Of a DNA stretch of 64,000 bases, positions 44,882-56,392 are shown piece after piece. The notes beneath the pieces are model-generated. The model searched no databases and was not told the origin of the DNA. It saw only the letters and a program-made list of their open reading frames with translations. The DNA lies in the NCBI RefSeq assembly GCF_963855985.1, contig NC_087093.1, positions 1,185,501 to 1,249,500 on the forward strand, read 5' to 3'. This stretch comes from Ostrinia nubilalis. Lineage: Eukaryota > Arthropoda > Insecta > Lepidoptera > Crambidae. The first letter of the stretch is position 1. The number at the start of each line of letters is the position of its first letter. A program made the translations under genes and the position numbers.

Positions 44882-45817
44882 CAGGGTGGCCCAGAAGAAA
44901 GTTCATTTTTGAAAATGTAAGGAAACGAAAACTGTAAATTTTTGTATAATTTTAACCATTGTAATTTAAAGGAAATTTCATGCAATTTATTTTTAAATTT
45001 ACTTTCTTTTTTAAATTTCATCGTACAAGTGTTTCCATTGACGTTTACAACATTCAGTCAACATACATAAACATTTTGGAAAACTTTCGTAAGAGTTACC
45101 TTGAAATGGATTCAGGATGGATGAATGCTGCAGAGTTTTTGGATTTTTAGAGTATACTCTGCTCATAATGTAACCTCACAAAAAGAAGTCTGCTGGAATG
45201 AGATTAGGGCTTCTTAGTGGCAACGAGATTTCACCCCTGCTTAATTGGTTTGTTGCATCGAAAGGATGATTAATTTTTGAGAGCGCTATACTGGCATGCT
45301 GAAAAGCTTTTTGATTTCAAAGTGGCAAGATTCGCAAGGCTTTGACAGGAACACTTGGTTTCATCAAGATTGGGCTACGTGTCACACTTCAAATGAGAGC
45401 ATTTAGATGGTAAGAGACATGTTCCCACAAAAAAAATTTTTTAGGCAGGGGTGATATCTCCTGGCTACCAGGTAGCCCTGATCTCACTCCAGAAAACTCC
45501 TTTTTGTGGTGTTACCTTAAGAATAGAGTATACTTTTATAATCCAACAACCATGCAGCAACTGAAGCTGAAAATTCGGAAAAAATGGAAAATAGATTTCG
45601 AGGTAATTCTAACGAACGCATTTTAACATTTTGATGTATGTTGATCGAATGTTGTAAGCGTCAAGGAAATCACCTGGACGATGTAATTTAATAAAGTTAA
45701 ATTTAAAAATAAATTTCATTTAATTTTCTTTGAATTGTAATGAATAAAGTTCTACAAAATTACACAGAATTTTTTTCCTTCAATTTTCAAAAGTGAATTT
45801 CTTTCTGGGCCACCCTG
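44882..45817 (+). mobile_element. dead Tc1/mariner-class transposon (936 bp)
   Basis: The terminal inverted repeats begin CAGGGTGGCCCAGAA at both ends and extend about 35 bp with few mismatches. TA lies outside each end (44880-44881 and 45818-45819). The interior is a broken transposase frame, listed separately. It is shorter than the usual 1.2-1.3 kb of intact mariners, so internal deletions have occurred. Confidence 0.92.
45105..45690 (+). pseudogene. mariner-like transposase pseudogene
   Basis: Translated pieces in shifting frames recall the DDE transposase of the IS630/Tc1/mariner group. FHQDWATCHTSNESI lies at about 45358, corresponding to the conserved block with the second catalytic aspartate (usual form QDGAxxH). 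Then follow a V-R-D-M-F-P block, a remnant of the proline-rich S-P-D/L-T-P region around 45470, and a C-terminal G-N-H-L-D-D-V block near 45665. Many stops and frameshifts interrupt it, and the N-terminal DNA-binding part is largely missing. The enzyme would have cut and pasted the element in the nucleus, but this copy cannot make it. Confidence 0.85.
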
Positions 45818-45819
45818 TA

Positions 45820-47087
45820 CCTATTCCCTAAAATACATCGATAATGATCCATAACTGAAAACAAAAATGAAAAAAAAAATGGCAGATTAACTAGTACAAA
45901 ACAAAAGACAGACCTCCACACTAGACAGTGCCTGTCCTGTGGAGGAACTTTTTTTTTTTTTACCTAGGTACTTATTTTTAATAACAATCAAATGTAATAA
46001 GTTCGTGTGATTTGGTCTTAACAAGCTAAATAGAAGTATACTCGCGTGTGTTAGGTAGCTAACATAAAAAACAAAATTGATACTAAACTTGGATGGAATG
46101 TAGTAAAAGTAATTAATTACATAAGTTCGCTTCGCTTTGCCGTTTCTTGTGTCTTGTCAATACTATTTTTAGGGTTCCTTGATCAAATTATACTTATAAT
46201 TATTAATTAGACCACATTCCTTAAGCTCAGTTATTTGTCCATGAAAGGGGAACAAGTCCATATTATGTGACACTTAAAACTTTAAAAGAGTGTTTTTACC
46301 TGATATGTATCCCATTTTATCGATTTATGCTGGTTTTCTATATTCAATCGTAATCCAAATCCGTCCATCAACTGTCAAATTTCAATATGATTTTGGTCAA
46401 AATATCTGCGGTTTTCGTTTTTTTTTATATTTTCATATTGTTTTTAAGACTATTTAAAACAATATTAAAGTGTAAGCGCATCGAAAATTGTGGATATTTA
46501 ATCTAAAGCTGAATTAAATTTGACAGTTGAAATTCAGATTTGGACAAGTATTTAATATGGGAAATGAGCATTAGCCCATACATTTTGGCTCTAAAATCAT
46601 CGATAAGTGAAGGTATATCGCGTATATGTACAACGAAAAAAAAAACGGATTCGAAAAATTGTTTCAATAAAATATTTTATGTTATTATACGGTGCTACGG
46701 AACCCCTCGTGTGCCAGTCCGACTCTCACTTGTCTGGTTTTCTTTTCGAATTGCTCGCGATAGTTGGAGATTTATTTCTTGTACTTATCTGCATTTAATT
46801 GGACTTTAACTAATTACTCAGACGTTCTATTTTAGTCAGAAAGCATTGAGAGAAAGAATCGTTGAATTTTATTCCTAACAGTCTTAGGTTTTTAACTATT
46901 TTGTTTTATTTTTATCCGTGCTAGCAACATTAGACGGTGCCTACATAACAAATGAACGTTTTATATATGAAATTATAATGTTAAAATTAAAACTGGACAA
47001 AATGGGTTAACTTATTAATATAACTGCACAACCTTAACAATTTAGGTTTAATCCTTCAAGGCCCGCGAATCTAGCTAGACACATAGT
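45820..47087. repeat. AT-rich, with a possible decayed inverted-end repeat
   Basis: 'TTTTTAGGGTTCC' at about 46166 and 'CGGTGCTACGGAACCCCTCG' then TGTGCCAGTCCGACTCTCAC at about 46690-46730 resemble the two ends of a dispersed lepidopteran repeat with GGGTTCC / GGAACCC ends. The intervening sequence is not recognised, so this is a weak call. Frames at 46540-46809 are part of it. An inverted CCTCCACA/TGTGGAGG pair lies at about 45913-45945. Confidence 0.35.
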
Positions 47088-48516
47088 CCAGTAGAATTAG
47101 CTTTTAAATCGGAAATAATTCCTACAAAAGATTTTATTGCTTTAATGGCTTCATTGGTTGCCCATTAAGACTCTCCTAAGTTTTCGACTTCGACGGAGTT
47201 GTGCTTAAGTGGTGGGGCCCCCCGAAAGGGGCGCTTTTTCGGTTTTCCAGTTATACCGCGTAAAGGACTTACCCTATCGAAAAGTGGTCTTCCTGATGGT
47301 TGAAGGGCATTTAATTCTGCATTAAATAAGACCAAATTCATATGTTTTGAACAAACCGTTCTCGTGCAAATGTTCGGCAAAGTAGAAAATATGTGTATAA
47401 TTAATGACCCTCTCCACGTCCAATGGCTCGTTACCCGCAGGCTTCCAAGTCTTGAAAAGGAGCGCCTCAACCAGTGTAACCCTATCAAGGCATACGAGCT
47501 GGATTCGCCGATCCTTGTTCTTCCCAGCCGTTCCTTAACTGCGGTTGCTGCACCTCTTCCTGGCACTCACCTGAACGACTCTGTGTTACCTACTGTGGCT
47601 GCCCCTCTTCCTTGTATCCTCCTGCACGACTACGTTGCCTAGCCGTATGCCTGGTCTTAGGTTTGACGCCAAAAATCAACAACAACAAGTTCATATTAAA
47701 ACGCTGAAGAGTTTTTTGATTGTTTGTTTGAACGCGCTAATCTCAAGAATTACTAGTTTGATTGAAATAATAATTTTTGTGTTGAATAGCTCATAAATTG
47801 AGGAAGGCTATAGGATATATACAATCACTCTACGACTAATAGAGGCGAAGCAGTAAAGAAAAATGTTGCAAGCACGGAAAATAGTATTGAAACTATTTTC
47901 ACGCGTGCGAAGTTGATTTTGTGGCGTCGAACCTTGGACCAGGCATACGGCTAGGCAACGTAGTCGTGCAGGAGGCTGCAAAGAAGAGGGACAGCCACAG
48001 TAGGTAACACAGGGTCGTTCAGGAGAGTGCAAGGAAGAGGTGCACCAACCGCAGTTAAGGAACGGCTGGGACGCACAAGGATAGGCGCATCAAGCTCGTA
48101 AGCCTTGATAGGGTTACACTGGTTGAGGTGGCCCTTTTCAAGATTTGGAAGCCTGTGGGTAACAAGCCATTGGACGTGGAGAGGGTCATTAATTATACGT
48201 ATATTTTCTACTTTTCCGAACTTTAGCGCGGGAACGGTTTGTCCAAAACATTTGAATTTGGTCTTATTCAATGCAGGATTAAGTGCCCTTCAACCGTCAT
48301 GAAGACCGCTTTTCGATAGGGTAAGTTTTTTACGCGGTATAACCGGAAAACCGAAAAAACGCCCCTTTCGGGGGCCCCCACCACTTAAGCACAACTCCGT
48401 CGAAGTCGAAAACTTAGGAGAGTCTTAATGGGCAACCAATGAAGCCATTAAAGCAAAAAAATCTTTTGTAGGAATTATTTCCGATTTAATCAATTTTTGT
48501 GTTTAATTCTACTGGC
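47088..48516. repeat. 1.4-kb inverted duplication (foldback)
   Basis: Left arm 47088-47680 and right arm 47912-48516 are reverse complements at high but not perfect identity, with a 231-bp unrelated loop. Outer ends share CCAGTAGAATTA and its complement. Each arm contains a frame reading toward the loop (plus 47364-47642, minus 47951-48271) with the common residues INDPLHVQWLVT, LNQCNPIKAYELD and PSRSLTAV. The two versions differ mainly at amino-acid-changing sites, which argues against present function. I do not recognise the protein. The antisense 133-codon frame 47165-47566 is a shadow. Confidence 0.85.
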
Positions 48517-50156
48517 CTAACAATAGATAATCAATTGTTATGACATTAATTAATGCCGTCTGGGACTCAAGCGGTTAAGTAACATTTATTTCTTATTTAT
48601 TAAATTATTAACTATTTAACGTGTTACGAGCTACAGATTTTTCGGAGATGCTAGAGCTAATCTAATTTAAATAGATCTACTATTTACCTAAACAGGAATC
48701 GAACCTAATAGTTACCTGTATTCCATCACTTCACTATTGGGATATCCATCTTCATAAAAATGCATTATACAATTTTGAAGCTTTTTTTTCTCCCTGTTGC
48801 TTTGACCTTTAATTTTATGGTGACGGACGAAGCTCTCTTATTATCTGTCACTTATCTGGCACTTTAATAAAACATGCGCGAATTCAATTATAAGAAATAA
48901 TTCTCGCGCCTTATAACGTAACATTGTCTTTAGCGGGAACCGAACCTATGACCTTTCGACGAGAACAAGGCCGCTTTCGATCGTGTCATTTTTATTTTAG
49001 TGTCAGTAAAAATCCAAAAATATTACTGTATTTCGAAAAGGTCTAAGTATTATGGCAATCAAATTGTATTGCTTTTGTTAAAGTTTTGATATTTTGTGTT
49101 TTGTTTCGAGAAAGTTTCCAATTGTAATAAAATCTCAATAAAAATACAAATGTAAAAAATGGGCCAAGTTCCGCAAGCAAACGGCGTTCGTGGTCGCCAA
49201 TCGCTGATAAAAGGGTTGAGATAGAGCGGATGCCAAGTTCCAATGCAGTTCCTTAGTTCCTTTAATCATAACTATAGACAGAATAGACGTTCTTTTGTTA
49301 GTTCAAAATTGAAGCTATGTTATTCTAGGTCACTTTTCAGCAATAAAACGAAAGAATATATTGTATATCGTCTTAGGATACACTGAGCAGGTGTCCCTTT
49401 TGGCACATTTTTATCTTTTTTAAATGCTAAATTTATTTACTGTGTATTTAGTGCCAATGAATCGTTTATTTCTTTCTAAGTATATAGATACGCACGTACG
49501 GTGCCGCTTCTACTATTCTGATAAGATTTAATTACAACCAAAATCACGAATAGGTAGATGTTCCTTTTTCTGACAAATTCTAATTAAATAAAACTTTTTT
49601 CATCTTATTTACCTTAGATAACAAGCTCCTTATTAAGCCTGAACAGAAAATTCTTATCACATTCTTCCCTAGTCAAATAAAAGTATCTAAAAGGCATTTT
49701 TTGTGAAGAATGTGAAATTGAAAAAGTCCGTAAGCTTACAAAATAATCCGGTGGTTTAACGAAGTCGAATGTATGGGGATTATTCCCGAATTGAAGACGT
49801 CTGTAAAGAACGCCACACAATGGCGGACGCGGACTCCGGCCAGTTTGTAGTCTAATGAGATGGACCATTAATGGCCGCTATAGACGAATTATTGAACTCT
49901 CTATAAAAGAAGATACGTAAATAACCTTTAAATATCAGAAATGTGTTTTGAGAATTATCAAATGCGTAATTAGGTTTCTATTGTCAAGTTTGTTACCTCG
50001 ATGGTAAACTTCAAATTCCTCTGTTAAAATTATCACTGTCACGGGGTATTTCTACAACAAAAACACTTTTATAACGCTTAACAGATCTTTACCCTCCCGA
50101 CTTTCAACTCAGTTGTGAGTTGCACGGTCCTCCTGATAAATTTTGTTGCGAGTCCA
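48517..50156. other. no recognised gene
   Basis: AT-rich. Two B-box-like words on the minus strand (GGTTCGATTCC at about 48690, GGTTCGGTTCCC at about 48942) lack a matching A box or cloverleaf and are not called. Nothing else was seen. Confidence 0.4.
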
Positions 50157-50245
50157 ATGACAGTTTAACTTTTCCCCGTGACAATCTTGACCTTAAACAG
50201 GAGTTTCAGCGGTGGGAACGAGCGATGGGAATAATCCCATAGTTG
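50157..50245 (+). repeat. dispersed repeat family A, copy 3
   Basis: 'AATGACAGTTTAACTTTTCC', 'GACAATCTTGACCTT', 'AGGAGTTTCAGCGGTGGGAA' and 'GGGAATAATCCCAT' match family A but lack the central GGTTGGGTT...GATCCTGG portion. Confidence 0.55.
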
Positions 50246-51357
50246 GAATAGGGACAAACTTCTTTTCTTAGGTAAAATTAAGCATAATTAATGTACGTAC
50301 AAGTATACTATTCGTTTGTTTATTCTTATTTTTCTTCTGCCTGTTTCTTCTGCCTCTGCCTCGCAGCACATTGTGTTCCTCTCACAGCCTATCAAGCGAT
50401 AAATAAAATTCCTTGGTATTGCAATAAATACGGTATGTAAAAATATTGAGTCATTCAAGCGTATTTCCCACTTATCATATAAGTTTTATAAAATCTTCTC
50501 TCGCACATTAAGCACTTAACCTCCTTATTAAGGCTTTGGTCGTCAATTTGTCGCCATAAAGGCCACCACCATAAATCGTCCGTAACCACAGCACGGTGTC
50601 GATTTACGAAGACGCTTCTATAGGTCATTACACATAATTCTTCGAGGAGAACATAATTTGCCGTCTTTTGCCGTAAATTCCCCTTAATAACATGTCAGGT
50701 GGCACGCTTCTAAAGACATTTTGTAGGGATTTTTTTAAGTAGGGATGGGACATTACATTCTACAATAAAATCTATTGCTTAATTTACTATAGAACTAAGG
50801 TCGTGAAATGTATTTATAATATAGGTCAGTGTTATTTAATGGACTTTTTAGAATCTATGTACTTTATAAGATTTTCAAGTCTTATAAAGTACATTTCGAT
50901 GTAAACAAGTAAAAAATTTACAAATACACCTAGTTAGTGGTTTGCAATTCATTTTTAGAAAAATAAAATATTAAAATGGTTTCATAAAATATTCTTAAAA
51001 AGAAATTTAATAAAATGATAAAATTTTTAATCGACTTTTTTCCCATCCCTATTTAAGAGACTGCGAACAATTTATGGCAGTCAGTAGTGACTGTCAAATT
51101 ATGGTCTTCAGGTAAACACAATGTAGCAAGTGTCAATAAATCATTTTTATTTAACGTTAAGTCAGGAGTTATAAGAAAGTTAACAATCGCAAAGGCAATA
51201 TTTAAGTGTTGAATAAAGCTTCAGTAGCTCAAAGATCGTAAACATTATGTTAATGGCGGTTTTAACACGAAGTTATGAAGGTATAACAATAATTTTAGAT
51301 TACGTTTTAATTTAAATATTAAAATGCTGTTTGGGTACCAATATAAAATTGTACATA
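50246..51357. other. mostly unrecognised
   Basis: AT-rich. A small perfect hairpin (stem ATGTACTTTATAAG, 10-base loop) lies at 50857-50894. Confidence 0.45.
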
Positions 51358-51709
51358 CAGGGTGTCCCAAAAAGTAGTGTCAAGCCAAAGCCCAGAGGTA
51401 GAGCATTTTCCGCAATTTTTGATAGTTTCCGAGACTATGATTGCTTTTTTCTGTGCTTAGGCACTTTTTTGGTCACTGTGGCGCGAATAGACAAAGTAAA
51501 TGCCATATTTTTTAAAATTATTATTAGATTAATACTTGGCCTATTTGAGGCCTATTTGATTCAGATGTATTTACATCAATAACATGAATGTAAACCAAAA
51601 TCCTATATCCTATATGTTTAAAAAAAAACAAAAGTCGCGGTGATTCCGGTGGCCCTAGTGATGCTTTACCTCTGGGCTTCGGCTTGACGGAACTTTTTGG
51701 GACACCCTG
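51358..51709. mobile_element. Tc1/mariner-type MITE with about 50-bp terminal repeats
   Basis: Left end CAGGGTGTCCCAAAAAGTAG and reversed right end CAGGGTGTCCCAAAAAGTTC. Pairing continues through TCAAGCC(A/G)AAGCCCAGAG and GTA(G/A)AGCAT. TA flanks both ends (51356-51357, 51710-51711). Length 352 bp. The 83-codon frame 51331-51582 crosses the left boundary and is not a gene. Confidence 0.92.
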
Positions 51710-51711
51710 TA

Positions 51712-52269
51712 TAATTATTATATCACTTGAGACGAATGATATTTCTCGCGTAAATTGAGTTTAATTACGAGTAACTCTCCAAAATACAAGCTAAAAACCT
51801 GAAGACTTTATCCAAATCAACAATTTCCACACTTAAACATTATAATAAGATAATCCTCCTAAGGTTTTATAAAGCAATTAAAAAGTTAAATTGAACGGGA
51901 AAAGTAGGGATTTGTGCCCTGAATTTAATTAAACAAAACTGCTAGATCATTGGCGGATTCCTTTACGGAGGACATGAGATAAGTCCTTGATGAAATGTTA
52001 ACATAATTTCAGAATATTTGCCCCTTTGTACTTCGAGCTTTGTAGTAGGTGTTTAAGAAAAAAATCCTTTATTAAAGGAACGGATGTCAACAAAATAATT
52101 TACCATCGATATACATAGCTTATAGTAACAATACACAGATTCGTTGAAAAATAGAGTTTTTACTTGACAACTACTCAATAAGATATTTTGATGTGGTGTA
52201 AGTTGGATAAACAGTAATGGCGTTTATAAAACAGAAGAAGCAAAAATATGCAGAACATTACGAGTATTA
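51712..52269. other. nothing recognised
   Basis: AT-rich spacer before the family B MITE. Confidence 0.4.
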
Positions 52270-52690
52270 TATCCGTATTCACAAACGATGTTTGCTTATG
52301 TAAAGCAGCAAATCGAACGCACAGCGTTGAATAGAGCTCTGTGATTGGTTCGTGTGTCACCCTGTGCGTCTACGCACACTGTGAGACCTCATAGTAATGT
52401 TGTCGGCCGTTTGGTGTAGTGGTTCAGAACGGACTACTATGCCGAGAGGTCCCGGGTTCGATTCCCGGCCGGGCAGAAATTGAAATGATGAATTTTAATT
52501 TCTGTGACGGGTCTGGGTGTTACTATGTATAATATGTATGTATTTAAAAAAAAAGTATATAAGTAGTATATCCGTTAAGCTAGCACCCATAACACAAGCA
52601 TATTAATTGCTTACTTTGGGGCTAGATGGCGCTGTGTGAGATTGTCCAAAGATATTTATTTATTTATTTATTTAATGTTTGTGAAAATTC
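52270..52690. mobile_element. TTA-flanked MITE family B, copy 4, split by a SINE
   Basis: 52270-52401 matches copies 2 and 3 up to CCTCATAGTAATGTT. A 271-bp SINE follows, and the MITE resumes with AATGTTTGTGAA at about 52674. TTA precedes it at 52267-52269. The right terminal repeat has decayed (GAAAATTCGATGGG instead of GAATACGGGCG), so the end near 52690 is approximate. Confidence 0.8.
52402..52672 (+). mobile_element. tRNA-derived SINE with ATTT tail
   Basis: The head contains a polymerase III A box (TGGTGTAGTGG at about 52412) and B box (GGTTCGATTCC at about 52456) spaced as in a tRNA. A tRNA-unrelated body of about 180 bp and a terminal (ATTT)n follow. TAATGTT flanks both ends (52395-52401, 52673-52679). 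It would be transcribed by RNA polymerase III and copied by a partner LINE. The intact boxes and duplication mark a fairly recent copy. It is not a functional tRNA gene: no full cloverleaf is formed. Confidence 0.93.
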
Positions 52691-53450
52691 GATGGGTGCC
52701 TGGAATAAAGCCGCAATAGCCATAGCAGCAGTTTTCCGATTAAGCGATTTTCGTAATCTGGGGGTCCCTATACACCTTGTGATTTTTTTTCAGAATTTTA
52801 TCTTTGAAACTGGCTGATTTACCAAAATCACTATGGATATTGAATCGTTATTCCCGGAAATTTGTTTACCAGAATAATCGTGGCATGTTCAATGTTAAAA
52901 GTTTTATTTCAAACTTCTACAAGTAACGGCCATTGCGGCTTTGTTCCCCGAAACAAACTATGTGTACCAAGTCACAATAAACATTACCTACTTGTACAAT
53001 TTCTTTAAACTTTCTTAAGTAATAATACTTCATGGTGTTCTTCTATGCAATAAAAATATGTTGATTGGATTTACATTAAGCAATGCTGTGTACCTACCTG
53101 GCAACTGCTGGAACACAGTAATGCTGTCAACATTATTGTTATGGCGACAGACTTAGGAAGATAAAGGGGACTTAGGAAGAGAAGAAGGAGGGATATTTGG
53201 TTTATGTTCATTAAAGCTTATTTATAATAACAATATGTTTCGGCATTGGAGGTAGGAAGCCATAGTTTCTCTGTAGTTGAAGTTTCCTTCTACCTTGAGC
53301 CTGATCACAGTTTCCACCAGGTGTGATAAAGGGCAAAAGCTTCCTTGCTGAGAATAAAAACATGTTCTGTTCAGTTATTGTCTCTAAATCTGTTCTACGT
53401 AATGTAAACTTAGAAGATTGCCCATATTAATTCACTTTAAGGCCCAGTTT
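52691..53450. other. nothing recognised
   Basis: AT-rich, no supported frames. Confidence 0.4.
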
Positions 53451-53659
53451 TTTGATTCATAGTTAAAATAACAAATTGTTAAATTTTGCTACTAATGGTT
53501 AAATATTAACAAAATGTTAACTAATAGTTAAAAAATGTATTAAAAGTCGAGCTAACCATTGTTCGAAAAACATTTTTTTCTGATATTTAACCACTTGTCA
53601 TTTGACATCTGTCAAATTTGACCATTGGTTATTTTAACTACGAATCAAAAAACCGGGCC
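53451..53659. mobile_element. TAA-flanked MITE, PIF/Harbinger-like (209 bp)
   Basis: Ends GGCCCAGTTTTTTGATTC and, reversed, GGCCCGGTTTTTTGATTC, with pairing over about 33 bp into GTTAAAATAAC. TAA is duplicated outside (53448-53450, 53660-53662). The interior is rich in GTTAA words. Confidence 0.88.
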
Positions 53660-54907
53660 TAAGAAAGTCAAAAACATTTAGCGACTTACCACTTTAGTGG
53701 AGCGATTACAAAAATAGTGGCCTATTAAGTACATGTTTTTTTTGTATTAATATGAATATCCAGAAAACTGCGCAGTTTTTTAAATTATTTTAGACCTATG
53801 AAAGTTCTCATTTTTTATTATTTAAACATTTAAGTTGAAATTTTGAGAATGTTCTGCTTTTTTTTATGTTTCTAGCAAAAATTTTGAATCTTGCATCAGA
53901 GATAGGAAGGTGAATATTTTTTTCAAACATTTGCAATTAATAGCGATATTGTCAAAATAAAGAAATCTGAGATAAGTCAACCCGAAATAAAGATAAGTTT
54001 TTTTAAAGCCTACTAGGTCATGAAATTGAAAAAAAGTTACAAAATTATTGATAACTTCTAAACTACGAAAAAGCCGCGGGCAAAAGCGTGTAATATTATA
54101 ATATTATCATTATGTACTAATGAATTCCACTACTTTATATAAAGATATTAACGAAACACTCTAGATATTCAACTTTGTACTCATTTCGATACGGACCATA
54201 TGAACATATAATGTACACAACATTCACCAGTACATTTTCCAAGTCGATCATTAAATTCAAGCAAACCGCTATTACTGTATTCGCCATACATCCTTCAGAT
54301 CAGCGCACAACGCTGCAATGCACTATTGCTGTATGATTACTTTTGCACTTTTTACCGGAATAAAACCACAATGGACTCTTACGGAACCGACTTTCAAAGT
54401 ATGAAGCGGCAATATGTATTTCTACCTTTTTTAAGGTATATTCTAAGCACTATAACCTTATGCACATTATATGTTACTCCAGAAAAAATAACGCATCGTT
54501 TGATATACAAACCATTTGGATACGCCTCGTAGTTTAGTTATTATTCAAAAATTTCACTAAATCTCTTCTCCTGTAAAATTGTATTTTGTCGATTGCGGCT
54601 TTATTCCAGGCACCCATCGAATATTATCGTTAAAAAATAATCTAATCACATGTTTAAATTACATTTTAAACGACCAGACCTTTCATGAACATAATTTTTT
54701 ATGTGTATATCAAACTTCTAGCCTATCTCTCAACAGCGCTATTTCATTGTCAAAACCTCCAAAAAGGTCCTGTGAATCGCTTTGACATGAGCATCTCATA
54801 TAACTGCCTATTAATTGTAAAGCCAGCCACAGAATCAATCTCAGGCCCGATAAGCACGGCCGGCGTGTTAATTAGTGCTGATTGACACCGCATATGACAC
54901 CTGCGGG
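53660..54907. other. mostly unrecognised
   Basis: A 20-bp Helitron 3' scrap (AAGCCGCGGGCAAAAGCGTG) lies at about 54071-54090. Frames of 66-68 codons at 54326-54885 overlap in different phases and are not recognised. Confidence 0.4.
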
Positions 54908-55218
54908 TAGGGCTGCCAGGTGTCCGGTCATAACCGGACAGTTTTGGCTTTTTACAGACTTGTCCAGCTAAATATTCTCTCGTCCGGACTGTCCGGCTTT
55001 TGATGTGGTTGCCGCGCCAGTCAAAAGTCGAACCACTAAATAAGCACTATTTTGAGGTCGAGCGCACAAGTAAAACCATGAGGCGTTTCTTTTATTATGA
55101 AATATTGTTCGACTTTTAGAAAGGTTCTTTTAGAAGCTAATAAAAAAGTTATGTCCGACCAAATTACCGAAAATGCGCACTGAGTCCAGCATTAGTGTTT
55201 TTGGACCTGGCAACCCTG
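54908..55218. mobile_element. hAT-type MITE (311 bp)
   Basis: Ends TAGGGCTGCCAGGTGTCC and, reversed, CAGGGTTGCCAGGTCC form terminal inverted repeats (the first base of the left end has mutated from C). The 8-bp duplication CCTGCGGG is exact (54900-54907, 55219-55226). No frame. Confidence 0.92.
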
Positions 55219-56150
55219 CCTGCGGGGTTACTCCGAAATACGCTCCAAATTTTCGAACGTTGCCATCCCTCTCACGCAAAGCGAGATGCCAACATGAGCG
55301 AAAGTGACAGATAGACCTGAAACTACGTAAACAGCGTATTGAAGTAGCCCACCTATCCTGATATGAACATAATTGTCCCATTTCTGATATCAGCATATCG
55401 GCGTTAGTGGATTAACACGGGTTAATATAATTGGTATTAGGATAGCTGTAATTGGCATACATAAAGCTGTAAAACAGCTTTTGGTATTTGATTACGAACT
55501 CTACTGGTTATTTCGGTTTTTATTAATTTGTTATAAATTTTGATTGCCCAATACCATCTATTCCAACTTCTAAAGATGACTGGTGCTTGTAATGCATTGA
55601 AGAAAAGTTAGATTAAGTGAAAACAATTTATAAGACGACAAAGCTCAAAGTCTTTAGATTGATGTGTCGCTAAAAAGCTGTATGTGTATCTATATCTCCC
55701 AATCTTCGGATATTCTTGTTCCACGCGTCGCGTTGCGCTTGCCAAGTCACGGTCTCCACTCTATAACACGTCTACTTCATCGACAAGCAATTGATATACG
55801 TAAGATTTGATATAACCTACCTAAGCCTGAGAAGTTGGCAAGAGAAAATACTTATACTTATTCATGGTCCTTCCCATACGGAATTACTTCGAATATCGTC
55901 ATCACTTCAGCCAAAAGTCAACTGATGGACGCAAGTTTCAAAGGCTTTTTCAGCTTCTCCTCATATCACTCCACTTATTAGCGGTTCTACGACAGATAAT
56001 TTAACTGGCTCATTGGCATTTAAGCGTACTACTCGTACATTTAAAGTAGGTACTATGATAGTTCTACCAATAACTGGACAATTTTATAGAATTCTTAACA
56101 TTATATTGTTTTAAGCTTTCATGGTCACTAACATAATTATTGTTACTGAC
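55219..56150. other. mostly unrecognised
   Basis: AT-rich. About 55897-55960 (ATCACTTCAGCCAAAAGTCA, ACTGATGGACGC) may be a very old RTE LINE tail on the minus strand, but the match is weak. Confidence 0.4.
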
Positions 56151-56233
56151 GGGATTGCTACCATGTACCTTAATTTTTTAGGTTTCGTTATTTCGGCACT
56201 GTTGCATGCAAGCGCCATGGTCACGGAGTAACT
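56151..56233 (+). repeat. dispersed repeat family D, copy 2
   Basis: Same ordered phrases as 24981-25062. It directly abuts the left edge of the large palindrome. Confidence 0.6.
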
Positions 56234-56392
56234 GAGGAAAGAAGAACGGTCATCTGTGACCCAGGCCCGACAGAAACGAGACATACCTCAGTTTTTTTGT
56301 CATGTCTTAATTAGTTAAATTATATATTTTTTATATTCGAAATCTATGTATAACACCAAAATATTACCCTTTGTTTTTGTTCAGGCGTTATT

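Noticed and set aside
47165..47566. 133-codon minus-strand frame as a gene
   Set aside because: It is the antisense of the frame in the left arm of the inverted duplication and runs across the arm without family support.
48685..48960. Two B-box-like words on the minus strand as tRNA genes or SINEs
   Set aside because: No paired A box at the right distance, no acceptor stem and no SINE body.
52402..52475. A tRNA gene, because A and B boxes are present
   Set aside because: The sequence continues into a SINE body with an ATTT tail and target duplication, and no complete cloverleaf can be drawn.
55897..56000. Additional RTE LINE tail
   Set aside because: Only short words match (ATCACTTCAGCC, GATGGACGC); too decayed to call with confidence.
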